Origin: CAVORD01 sp963698535
GTDB taxonomy: Bacteria > Bacteroidota > Bacteroidia > Bacteroidales > VadinHA17
Length of the DNA: 64,000 bases
Reading direction: 5' to 3'
NCBI GenBank assembly: GCA_963698535.1
Contig: CAVORD010000002.1
Coordinates: 288,616-352,615, forward strand
Shown here piece by piece: positions 25,280 to 33,596 of the stretch. A program made the position numbers and the translations under genes. A model generated the notes under the pieces. It did not search any database and was not told where the DNA came from. It worked only from the letters and a program-made list of their open reading frames with translations. Each line of letters starts with the position of its first letter. Within the stretch, counting starts at the first letter, position 1.

Positions 25280-26651
25280 TCAGTAGTTTTCTTCGTGAAG
25301 CTTATCGATAGCAGGTTTCATATAACGGAAAGCCCTTAGCATCGATTCGGAGAGAATATCGACCTCCCTTTTTGTAATAGCTGTCGACAGCATGCAGGCG
25401 CATGTATTCAGCATCATTATATTTTCTGTAAAGAACATATAATCGATCATCTCCTTTATCACTGCCAGCCTCTCCTTCGACTGATATGCCTCCCTGTATG
25501 TTGTCGGAGCCTGTGGCCTTAGGTGAAACCTGAACATCGATCCTGCACCGGTAATGGAGACAGGTACATCAGCCAGTCTGATTGACTCCTCCAGCTGTTT
25601 TATTGCCACCTTTGTCAATTCATTTATATCATTAACTGCCTGCCTGTTAAAGTATTCCATAGCCACTCTTCCTGCCGTCATTGTAATAGGATTGGCTGAG
25701 AATGTACCTGAATTGGGCATTGGTATTATTGCCAGTCTTGGATCGAACACCATCATAACATCTGACCGTCCGGCGATAGCCCCAACAGGGAATCCTCCTC
25801 CTATGATCTTGCCAAGGGCAGTCAGGTCGGGTTTTACAGTATAATCCTCCTGTGCCCCGCCATAATTGACCCTGAATGTAACCACCTCATCAAAAACCAG
25901 AAGCGCATTGTTGGCACGTGTCCATTCATGAAGCGCTTTAACAAATTCGTTGGTTGCCGGCAGCAATCCTATCCTGTGCGGCACCGGGTCAATGAGAACA
26001 CAGGCAATGTCATCCCTATTTTTATCAAGGATCTTTATTGCTCTCTCAATGTCATTATAAGGGAATACAATCACGTCATTAAGTACACTCTGCGATGTAC
26101 CCCTTACTACAGGTACGCTGTTAGGGTGATCTTTATCGCCCCAGTTTGATGGATTTGCTGTCTGGCTTACCTCAGCAAAATCGTAAGTCCCATGGTAAGC
26201 TCCCTCGGCCTTAGCTATCTTTGACTTCATGGTAAAGGCCCTGGAGGCTTTAATTGTTGCCATTACAGCTTCAGTCCCGGAGTTTACGAATCTTATCTTT
26301 TCAAAGGTGGGTTCCCTCTTAGAGAGTATCTGGGCGTATCTTATCTCCGTCTCGGTAGCAAGTGTATATGCTGTTCCCTTCCTCATTTGTTCGGTGACCG
26401 CATCCACCACCGGTCCAAAGGCATGACCATGAATTAGTGATGCCATATTATTGGCAAAGTCGATCCTGCTTGTACTCCTTCTATGTCGGTACGACATTGC
26501 AACCCTTGGCCTCTCCGACATAAACGGGGTAAGGCTGACGAAATACGGTGTTGCGGCTGACACCTCCGGCAATTACTTCACATGCTTCTGCATATAGCTT
26601 TTCGCTCCTGTTTCCCGGTCCGGGTATGACAGGTTTTTTAGAATCGACCAT
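25280..26651 (-). CDS. Class III aminotransferase, beta-amino-acid/GSA-aminomutase type, N-terminus frame-broken
   Basis: From ATG at 26651 the product starts MVDSKKPVIPGPGNRSEKLYAEA, ...EVIAGGVSRNTVF, then changes frame twice near 26470-26500 (GEAKGCNV, TDIEGV, SRIDFANNM in three frames), and runs intact to 25280, about 457 residues. It is a PLP fold-type I enzyme close to glutamate-1-semialdehyde aminomutase: RFVNSGTEAVMATIKASRAF, GAYHGTYD, FDEVVTFRVNYGG and the Schiff-base lysine in LGKIIGGGFPVGA. Heme genes are absent from this operon, and known beta-amino-acid transaminases (beta-phenylalanine aminotransferase) belong to this same branch. Inferred role: convert a beta-amino acid made by the operon's aminomutase into a beta-keto acid. 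The frame breaks look like assembly errors. Confidence 0.78.
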
Positions 26652-26702
26652 AGTTGCTTTTTTAATATGGATATTGAACAGACAATTATAATCAGTTAAA
26701 GA

Positions 26703-27360
26703 TCATCTCTTTTTGATGCTCACTCCGGTTTTCTGCTGCAGGTACTCCATTGTTACACCGGGAGCCATCTCCCTTACAAACAAGCCTCCATCCATGACGT
26801 CAATAATGGCAAGATCGGTATAAATCCTGTTCACAACGCCCTTCCCTGTCAGTGGGTAGGTACACTTCTCAACGATCTTGGGATCGCCCTCTTTGGTATT
26901 ATGCTGAGTGATAACATATATTGTCTTTATCCCTGCCACGAGGTCCATTGCCCCGCCCACTGCAGGTATGGCTCCCGGTTCGCCTGTCGACCAGTTAGCC
27001 AGGTCGCCTTCTCCCGATACCTGAAGTGCTCCCAGAACACATATATCAATATGTCGACCACGTATCATAGTAAAACTGTCGGCATGGTGAAAAAAGCTTG
27101 CACCTGGTATTGCAGTAACGCATTTCTTACCTGCATTGATAAGCTCAGGGTCTTCTTTGCCCTGTTCCGGAACAGGTCCCATTCCAAGCATACCGTTTTC
27201 GGTATGGTAGATGACCTCGCTTCCCTTCGGGAACGAAGTCGGCTACCAGCTCAGGAATTCCAATGCCCAGATTAACATATGATCCATCGGGGATGTCGAG
27301 GGCAACCTTCTGTGCCATCTCGTTGCGATCCCATCCTTTAATTGTTTTCTCTTCTACCAT
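26703..27360 (-). CDS. 3-oxoacid CoA-transferase subunit B, one frameshift
   Basis: The product (about 218 residues when joined) is the catalytic beta subunit of a family I CoA-transferase (AtoA/ScoB/PcaJ). It opens MVEEKTIKGWDRNEMAQKVA, with NLGIGIPELVADFVPEG; the frame changes near 27232 (one surplus G in a GGG run) and continues SEVIYHTENGMLGMGPVPE, where the glutamate of ENGMLG is the catalytic residue that carries CoA as a thioester. Later come GGAMDLVAGIKTIYV and KIVEKCTYPLTGKGVVNRI, both typical. It overlaps the A-subunit end by 7 bp. Together they transfer CoA to a 3-oxo acid, feeding the thiolase encoded downstream. Confidence 0.88.
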
Positions 27361-28068
27361 GGGTACCTCCTCTCCTCAGCCACCAGACGTGATTCATCGG
27401 CAGGGTCGCCAATGTGAACAACTCTTTTTACAAAAATGCCGGGAGTGACGATAACTTCCGGATCCAGATCTCCGAGACTCAACAATTCTCTTTGTCTGCA
27501 CTATTGTTTTATCTGCGGCAGTACACATTATTGGTCCGAAGTTACGGGCTGTTTTATTGTAGATAAGGTTACCATAACGGTCTGCTGCCTCGCACTTCAC
27601 CAGAGAATAGTCGGCTTTGATGGCCAATTCCATAACATAGGTCCTTCCCCCAAATTGGCGGGTCTCTTTTCCCTCGGCCAGAGGCGTATGAACAGATGTT
27701 GCAGTAAAGAATGCAGGTATGCCGGCTCCCCCGGCTCTTATTCTCTCTGCCAGCGTCCCCTGTGGTACCAGCTCAAGTTCAATCTCACCGTTACGGTACA
27801 GTTCCGGAAAGACCTTTGAGTTGGCTGTACGGGGGAAGGAGCAGATCATCTTACGTACCTGTCTGTTTTCGATTAGGGCGGCAAGACCAACATGTCCGCT
27901 GCCGGTATTATTGCTTACAACGGTAAGGTTCTTTGCCCCATGATCAATAAGTGCGTGAATAAGCTCAATAGGACTTCCTGCCTCACCAAAGCCTCCGATC
28001 ATAATTGTTGCTCCGTCAAAAATGTCAGCTACTGCTTCAGCAGGTGAATTGATAATTTTATTGATCAT
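27354..28068 (-). CDS. 3-oxoacid CoA-transferase subunit A, one frameshift
   Basis: The A subunit begins MINKIINSPAEAVADIFDGATIMIGGFGEAGSPIELI; GGFGEAGSP is the glycine-rich CoA-binding loop. GHVGLAALIENRQVRKMICSFPRT, GTLAERIRAGGAGIPAFFTATSVHT and ALKADY-like ELAIKADYSLVKCEAADRYGNLIYNKTARNF are diagnostic for AtoD/ScoA/PcaI. The frame changes near 27472 (one surplus C after GTTGAGTCT); past it, GDLDPEVIVTPGIFVKRVVHIGD continues in the next frame to a TAG at 27354-27356. Joined length is about 238 residues. The stop overlaps the B-subunit start, which indicates tight coupling. Confidence 0.88.
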
Positions 28069-28123
28069 ATAACTGAACGTTGATTATCCCGTTACTCTCT
28101 TTTCAGCACGCAACTGAAACGGA

Positions 28124-29683
28124 TCACTGCTTTTTCAGCCTCTTTTCCAGTGCCTCATGAAGAGAAACCTCAATCTGCTTAAGCTCCTCTTCAAAAAAGT
28201 ACTTATCTGTATCGAATGGTATAAGCTTCTCAACAGTATTCTCTTTTTCATCGTATTTTGCAAGGAAGACCTTATCGAGCCACTCCATATTCCTGCCCTC
28301 GGTAAATTTAAGGGCAAACACTGTTTCTCCGCCTACCTCTGCTGTTCCCAATACCGATATTTTACCGGCAGATGATGTCATTGAGATATAACGCGATGGC
28401 CTGTTGATCGACGGCAGCGAGCGGTATACCTTGCTGAACACCTTATTTATCTCGGCCAGTGGAGCTGTGAAATAGTGATGCTCACCAGTCGGCCTTGCGC
28501 AATACATTGAGTGGAAGCCAATGGAAAGCATTGCAAGAATATTACCCAGATCGATCCAGTTTTGAGCCGATCTGTCTATATCAACTTTCCCGTTGTCGTC
28601 GGTAAAGAGACTGATATGATTCATTATAGGGCTCTGACTCTTCAGTACTGCTCCATGAGCTCTTAGTCTCCTGATTGCAGCAATAGTGCTTGCGTTAAGT
28701 ATCTCCCTGGGTGTTGAAAAATGGGAGATAAATACCAGCTGAATGCCATGGTCAGTAAGCTTTTTAAATAGCTTCAGCATGGGATCATAACCTGACGACA
28801 GTATCATCTCGGGATGGAAGGTAAGAACCCTCGAGCCGATACGGATAGTCTTAATATGTATCAATTCAGGATCTTCCATCACAGGCGTTACGTACTCCCT
28901 GAACCGCTCGAAAGGCATATATCCGGCGTCGCCACCCGTAAGCAGTACGTCTGTTACCTCTTTGTGTTTTTTCAGATAGTCATGTACCTGTTTGATCTCG
29001 CTCTGTATAAACATATCCTCATCGCCCCTTACCTGTGCGTGCCTGAAGCAGTAGGTACAGAAGGCAAAGCAGCTTTGTGTGGTCTTGTCGAATACCAGCT
29101 GGCACTGCGGGTACTTATGCTGGCTTCCCTCTACAAACTCCAGGGCACCGTCTTCATTGATGAACCATGGCTTATTAAGTTTCTGCTTGCCGTCGTGCGG
29201 GTTGGTTTTAATGAGGTAATCGGCAACTATCTTTTTTCTCTCCTCTTCACCTTTGGCTGCAAGGTATTCATCAACAAGATCCTGTGTCATCATTCCCGGC
29301 TGCGGGAAGACAAGCTGAAACACGGAATCCTTCTCAAAATTCTTCCAGTTGATGGTATTAAGAACATGCTTTGTTGCCAGAAAGCGGTAAACTTCAATAA
29401 AGAGCTCTCTTTCCCTTATATGTCCGATATGGATATTATTCTGTTCGAGTATCTTTACTATCTCCCTAAAGCCTGCCAGTCCGGAATAGTGAGCCTTGCC
29501 GGTGAAGTGAAACTCCTCGGTCTCAAGGATAGCTGAGTACTGTGGGTAATTAAGCTGCAGTCTGTTAAGAACCCCCACAGGCAGAAGGTCCTCATTATCA
29601 ATTATTTTCCTGGTGTCGTCACTATACTGATACCTGCTTATAATGGCACTGATATCCGATTTCTCAATGTTCCTTTTCATCAT
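28124..29683 (-). CDS. KamA-family radical SAM aminomutase-like enzyme
   Basis: From the ATG at 29683 the product has about 519 residues and matches the lysine 2,3-aminomutase family, which uses S-adenosylmethionine, a [4Fe-4S] cluster and PLP to move an amino group from C2 to C3. The cluster motif is SCFAFCTYCFRHAQVRG (CxxxCxxC, Cys205, Cys209, Cys212), followed by TDVLLTGGDAGYMPFE and IRIGSRVLTFHPEMI. The lysine in TSSAGKISVLG is the likely PLP site. It differs from classic KamA (CSMYCRHC) and is longer at both ends, so it is a separate subfamily with unknown substrate. A start at 29845 is also open, but the added part overlaps the divergent dCMP deaminase promoter. First gene of the operon. 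Confidence 0.85.
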   Translation of the reverse strand: MMKRNIEKSDISAIISRYQYSDDTRKIIDNEDLLPVGVLNRLQLNYPQYSAILETEEFHFTGKAHYSGLAGFREIVKILEQNNIHIGHIRERELFIEVYRFLATKHVLNTINWKNFEKDSVFQLVFPQPGMMTQDLVDEYLAAKGEEERKKIVADYLIKTNPHDGKQKLNKPWFINEDGALEFVEGSQHKYPQCQLVFDKTTQSCFAFCTYCFRHAQVRGDEDMFIQSEIKQVHDYLKKHKEVTDVLLTGGDAGYMPFERFREYVTPVMEDPELIHIKTIRIGSRVLTFHPEMILSSGYDPMLKLFKKLTDHGIQLVFISHFSTPREILNASTIAAIRRLRAHGAVLKSQSPIMNHISLFTDDNGKVDIDRSAQNWIDLGNILAMLSIGFHSMYCARPTGEHHYFTAPLAEINKVFSKVYRSLPSINRPSRYISMTSSAGKISVLGTAEVGGETVFALKFTEGRNMEWLDKVFLAKYDEKENTVEKLIPFDTDKYFFEEELKQIEVSLHEALEKRLKKQ

Positions 29684-29845
29684 TTTACAATCAATCTGAT
29701 CACTGTTATTTGGTCTCAATCCTTCACTTTTATTCATCAGCGAAGGTTGTACGGAACAAATTTGGACAAGTTCTTTAAGATGACCAAATAGATTTATCAT
29801 CTTTCTCAAACAATTCTGTTTTTTTATGCCCCCCACTGGTTCCAT

Positions 29846-29876
29846 TTTGAAAAGGGGCGAAAATCAATTAAGTTTG
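29846..29876 (+). promoter_or_regulatory. Promoter of the dCMP deaminase gene
   Basis: TTTG at 29846-29849, 19 bp spacer, TAAGTTTG at 29869-29876: a complete Bacteroidota housekeeping promoter, 23 bp before the ATG. Confidence 0.75.
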
Positions 29877-29899
29877 ATTCCTCTTAAAATCCACTCCTT

Positions 29900-30355
29900 A
29901 TGGCAGGTAAAGATGTTATTAAACCCTACGGTGAAAAGCAACCGCAATTCGACATGAAGTACCTTGCAATGGCGGAGGTATGGGCTACCAACTCATATTG
30001 CAAGAGGAGGCAGGTAGGTGCGCTTATTGTAAAAGACAAGATGATCATCTCCGACGGTTTCAACGGAACCCCTGCCGGGTTTGAAAATATCTGTGAGGAT
30101 GAAGAGAACAAAACAAAACCATATGTGTTGCATGCAGAGGCCAATGCCATAACCAAAGTTGCAAAATCAAATAACTCGAGTGAGAATTCGACCCTTTATG
30201 TTACAACATCGCCATGCATGGAGTGCTCAAAGCTGATAATTCAATCGGGAATAAGGAGAGTGGTTTACAGCAATAAATACAGAATTACTGACGGGCTGGA
30301 CCTTCTCCGAAGGGCAGGGATTGAGCTGGTATACATTGATACAGAAAACAAATAA
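29900..30355 (+). CDS. dCMP deaminase (deoxycytidylate deaminase)
   Basis: The 151-residue protein has the cytidine/deoxycytidylate deaminase zinc site: HAEAN (His78, Glu80) and PCMEC (Cys106, Cys109). The additional SDGFNGTPAGFENICED and the C-terminal RRAGIELVYI are the marks of the dCMP deaminase/ComEB group, which makes dUMP for thymidylate synthesis. Length fits (140-160). It is followed after 1 bp by the S41 peptidase gene, so the two share a transcript from the promoter at 29846. Confidence 0.92.
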   Translation: MAGKDVIKPYGEKQPQFDMKYLAMAEVWATNSYCKRRQVGALIVKDKMIISDGFNGTPAGFENICEDEENKTKPYVLHAEANAITKVAKSNNSSENSTLYVTTSPCMECSKLIIQSGIRRVVYSNKYRITDGLDLLRRAGIELVYIDTENK

Positions 30356-30356
30356 G

Positions 30357-31970
30357 ATGAACTACAATAACACAAGGAGAAGTATCTCCATCCCTTTGAT
30401 AATAGCAATATCCGTAATTGCAGGAATAGTTCTTGGAATCAATCTCCCCGGAGAAAGAGTTATTCCACACACAAAGGTGACACCTAAAAGCGATAAGCTT
30501 GGAACCATACTAAATATAATAGAGGCCGATTATGTAGATGATGTTGACAGGAATGCCCTGACCGAAGCGGCTATACCTGCGATACTGGAAAAGCTGGATC
30601 CGCATTCGACCTATATTCCTGCCCGCGATCTTAAAAGGCTCAATGAGCCAATGATGGGAAACTTCGAAGGGATAGGAATATCTTTCAATATGATCACCGA
30701 CACTGTTCAGGTGATGAGCGTAATATCAGGCGGACCATCGGAAAAGGCAGGCCTGATGGGTGGTGACAAGATCATCTTTGTAAATGATTCTTTGGTGGCC
30801 GGCGTGAATATGCCCGACGAAGAGGTTATTGGAATGCTTAAGGGACCCAGGGGATCGACCGTAAGTGTAAAGGTGCTCAGAAGAGGTGCTGCAGAACTTA
30901 TTGCATTCGAGATCGTAAGGGACAAAATTCCACTTTACAGCATCGATGTAGCTTACATGGTAAGCAAAAGCACAGGCTATATAAAGATCTCAACCTTCTC
31001 CCTGACAACCTTTACTGAATTCCAGAATGCCATAGCAGATCTGAAAGGTAAGGGACTTAAAAATCTCATCGTTGATCTCAGGGGTAACCCGGGAGGAGTA
31101 ATGGAACCTGCAATTATGATCGCCGACCAGTTTCTGCCGGAGAATAAATTAATAGTATTTACAATCGGAAGGTCTCAGCCCAGACAGGAGTATAAATCCT
31201 CTTCATCCGGCACATTCAAGGATGGTAAGCTGGTAATCCTAATCGATGAAGGCAGTGCTTCCGGTTCAGAGATAATTGCCGGTGCTGTGCAGGATAATGA
31301 CAGGGGGACAATTATCGGAAGAAGATCATTTGGTAAAGGACTTGTTCAGGAGCCTCTTACATTCAGGGACGGATCGGGCCTGAGGCTCACAATAGCAAGG
31401 TACTACACTCCTACAGGCAGGTCTATTCAGAAATCATATTCAAATGGTAATGAGGAGTACTTTGACGAGATTCACAGAAGAATTCTTAATGGTGAACGGT
31501 TAAACCCCGACAGTATAGCATTCCCGGATTCTCTTAAATTCATCACCCCGGGGGGAAAAGTTCTTTATGGCGGCGGTGGAATAATGCCTGATATTTTTAT
31601 CCCAATTGATACAACCGGCGTTTCCGAATACTTTATCAAAGCAATAAATGAAGGACATATCTACAGGTTTTCACTTTACTATACTGAAAACAACAGGGTT
31701 GAACTAACATCATTCACCGATGCAACTTCTCTGGAGGCTCATCTCGACAAGCAGGACCTGCTGAATAAGTTTGTGCGTTTTGCATCGGAGAGGGGTTTGA
31801 AACCCGACAGTAAGGGCCTTAAGATCTCAGGAGAGACGATAGGTATATATGCCAAAGCCTATATAGCCAGGAATATACTCGATAACAAAGGCTTCTATCC
31901 TATCTCCGGTAAGCTTGATAAAACTTTAAATCATGCTATTGAATGGATCGAGGATCCGGAGAGAAATTAA
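30357..31970 (+). CDS. S41-family C-terminal processing peptidase
   Basis: From ATG at 30357 (1 bp after the upstream stop) the product has 537 residues: a membrane anchor (about residues 9-28), a pre-PDZ helical part with DPHSTYIPARDLKRLNEPMMG, a PDZ domain (about 100-170; VQVMSVISGGPSEKAGLMGGDKI), and the tail-specific protease domain. The catalytic dyad is Ser302 in DEGSASGSEI and Lys327 in RRSFGKGLVQEP. After the protease core comes a C-terminal extension of about 140 residues, common in Bacteroidota members. It degrades or trims periplasmic proteins by their C-termini. Its stop overlaps the convergent hydrolase stop. Confidence 0.93.
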   Translation: MNYNNTRRSISIPLIIAISVIAGIVLGINLPGERVIPHTKVTPKSDKLGTILNIIEADYVDDVDRNALTEAAIPAILEKLDPHSTYIPARDLKRLNEPMMGNFEGIGISFNMITDTVQVMSVISGGPSEKAGLMGGDKIIFVNDSLVAGVNMPDEEVIGMLKGPRGSTVSVKVLRRGAAELIAFEIVRDKIPLYSIDVAYMVSKSTGYIKISTFSLTTFTEFQNAIADLKGKGLKNLIVDLRGNPGGVMEPAIMIADQFLPENKLIVFTIGRSQPRQEYKSSSSGTFKDGKLVILIDEGSASGSEIIAGAVQDNDRGTIIGRRSFGKGLVQEPLTFRDGSGLRLTIARYYTPTGRSIQKSYSNGNEEYFDEIHRRILNGERLNPDSIAFPDSLKFITPGGKVLYGGGGIMPDIFIPIDTTGVSEYFIKAINEGHIYRFSLYYTENNRVELTSFTDATSLEAHLDKQDLLNKFVRFASERGLKPDSKGLKISGETIGIYAKAYIARNILDNKGFYPISGKLDKTLNHAIEWIEDPERN

Positions 31971-32767
31971 TCAGCGAAAATTTCTCTGGCAAACTGAGAT
32001 ATCAACTGAGCTGCCTTCTCCTCCTCCTCAATGAAACCGAGGTGACCTGAGTGCTCCATTAAAGCTACTCTGGCATTTCCCGGGAGTGTTATTTTATCCG
32101 TGACCTCCCGGTGATCGATGTAACTGTCGAATTTCCCAAGTATCCACAACAATGGTTTATCCCCTTTTTCCACAAGCTCAGTACGCGATGGCCTGGTTAT
32201 CATTCCGTTCAGCATTGCTATAATACCCCGGCCCGGATTCTGGGATGCGATATGTTTTGTCACGGTTAGACTTTCCTTAAACTTCTCCAGATTATGAGGT
32301 GCATACATTCTTTCAACATTATCGGGATAGAGGAGGTTTTTCTTACCTGCGTTTACAGCCTTGATCTCTCTGACTCTTTTCTTAATGGTCACTTCATTGT
32401 CGGCAAAGGGGTGTGAGTGGAATAGGCAATACCCTTTTATTCTTTCCGGGTACATCTCAAGGGCAGCCAGTGTGACATATCCACCCAGCGAATGGCCAAC
32501 CATAATGCAGTCGTTTATCTCGGCTGAGTTGATAACCTCCAGTACTGCTCCTGCAAGGAACTCCATGGAATGTCTTTCAGAATGAACCTCTGAGAGTCCA
32601 TGCCCCGGCAGATCGATAGAAATAACCCTGAATCCGGCGGACAGATTCCGTGCCAGATTGAACCAGATCCTTGATGATCCGAGATAACCGTGAAGAAGAA
32701 TAATCGGATCTCCCTCGCCTATATCGGTATATATTACCTCTTTACCATTATAAAAAACACGTTGCAT
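31967..32767 (-). CDS. Alpha/beta-hydrolase-fold protein
   Basis: From ATG at 32767 the product has 266 residues. It shows the alpha/beta hydrolase plan: oxyanion region ILLHGYLGSSRIW, the nucleophile elbow VGHSLGGYVTLA (Ser in G-x-S-x-G), an acid in GKFDSYI and the final histidine in EHSGHLGFIEEEE. This set resembles small esterases or C-C hydrolases of the MhpC/BioH kind; the substrate is unknown. I prefer 32767 over the upstream 32818 start because MQRVFYNGKEVIYTDIGEGDP is the family-like N-terminus. It stands alone, convergent with the peptidase gene by a 4 bp overlap. Confidence 0.88.
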   Translation of the reverse strand: MQRVFYNGKEVIYTDIGEGDPIILLHGYLGSSRIWFNLARNLSAGFRVISIDLPGHGLSEVHSERHSMEFLAGAVLEVINSAEINDCIMVGHSLGGYVTLAALEMYPERIKGYCLFHSHPFADNEVTIKKRVREIKAVNAGKKNLLYPDNVERMYAPHNLEKFKESLTVTKHIASQNPGRGIIAMLNGMITRPSRTELVEKGDKPLLWILGKFDSYIDHREVTDKITLPGNARVALMEHSGHLGFIEEEEKAAQLISQFAREIFAD

Positions 32768-32855
32768 ACAAAGCTCTTTACGCAAATGTAACCAATAATC
32801 ATAAAAATTAAAGCACAAGGGAAAAGCATGGTCTGTTTTCCAACACTTAAACAGG

Positions 32856-32886
32856 TTTGGTATTACATAAATAAATCATAATTTTA
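32856..32886 (+). promoter_or_regulatory. Promoter of the sdhCAB operon
   Basis: TTTG at 32856-32859, 19 bp spacer, TAATTTTA at 32879-32886 (last base A in place of G). Spacing is ideal; transcription would start about 32893. Confidence 0.6.
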
Positions 32887-32904
32887 GCGTTAATTATTTA
32901 ACGC
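32887..32904 (+). promoter_or_regulatory. Perfect hairpin/palindrome at the sdh transcription start
   Basis: GCGTTAA(TTAT)TTAACGC directly follows the -7 box, so it covers the expected start site. It may be an operator or a stabilising 5' end hairpin of the mRNA. Confidence 0.5.
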
Positions 32905-32932
32905 CATTTTATCAATCATAAGCGATAAACCG

Positions 32933-33577
32933 ATGAGTAAAACAGTATTTTCATCATTATCCAAGAAGTTCACAATGGCACTGGCTGGTTTGTTCCTGAT
33001 CACTTTTCTACCTGTCCACCTTGTGATAAATCTTATGCTACTTAACAGCGACCCTGAACCTTTCAACAAGGCAGCCAATTTTATGGCTACCTTTCCGGTC
33101 ATCAAGATCTTTGAAATGGTTCTTTTGGCAGCAATAATCATTCACGTTGCATGGGGTATAATGCTTCAGTTTCAGAACTGGGGAGCAAGGCCAAAAAAAT
33201 ACCACATGAAGAACAAATCGGAGACCCAGGCTTTTTCGAGGTTCATGATATGGACAGGAGCTACCATCCTGATATTCCTTGTTCTTCACTTTTTCAACTT
33301 TTACTTCATCAAGCTGGGGCTTGTTAAAGGTAATCCTGAGGATTTTTACACAACAGCTCAGGAACTATTCAGGATACCGGCCTACAACATTATTTACTGG
33401 ATATGCTTTCTGCTGTTAGGGTTTCACCTGTTTCACGCTTTCCGCTCGGCTTTCCAGACTCTCGGACTTAACCACAGGATATGGACACCGGTGGTAAATG
33501 TCATTGCCCTGATATATGCGATTGCAATTCCTCTGGGTTTTGCATTTATTCCATTTAGTATATGGATCTTAAATTAA
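32933..33577 (+). CDS. sdhC: Succinate dehydrogenase/fumarate reductase cytochrome b subunit
   Basis: The 214-residue membrane protein has five hydrophobic helices, as in the single-subunit (type B) cytochrome b anchor of Bacteroides-type and Bacillus/Wolinella-type enzymes. Conserved heme-ligand candidates are histidines in PVHLVINL, IIHVAWGIM, LVLHFFNFY and GFHLFHAFRSAFQTLGLNH. It anchors the complex in the inner membrane and links it to menaquinone. It is the first gene of an intact three-gene operon with the flavoprotein starting 20 bp later. Confidence 0.93.
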   Translation: MSKTVFSSLSKKFTMALAGLFLITFLPVHLVINLMLLNSDPEPFNKAANFMATFPVIKIFEMVLLAAIIIHVAWGIMLQFQNWGARPKKYHMKNKSETQAFSRFMIWTGATILIFLVLHFFNFYFIKLGLVKGNPEDFYTTAQELFRIPAYNIIYWICFLLLGFHLFHAFRSAFQTLGLNHRIWTPVVNVIALIYAIAIPLGFAFIPFSIWILN

Positions 33578-33596
33578 CCTGATACCAGAAAATACC

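Noticed and set aside
25280..26651. hemL (heme synthesis glutamate-1-semialdehyde aminomutase)
   Set aside because: The fold branch fits, but the operon has no tetrapyrrole genes and the neighbours make a beta-amino-acid transaminase more likely; I therefore give no hemL symbol.
28814..29536. Plus-strand frame of 240 codons opposite the aminomutase
   Set aside because: Antisense shadow; the minus strand carries the CxxxCxxC motif and conserved protein throughout.
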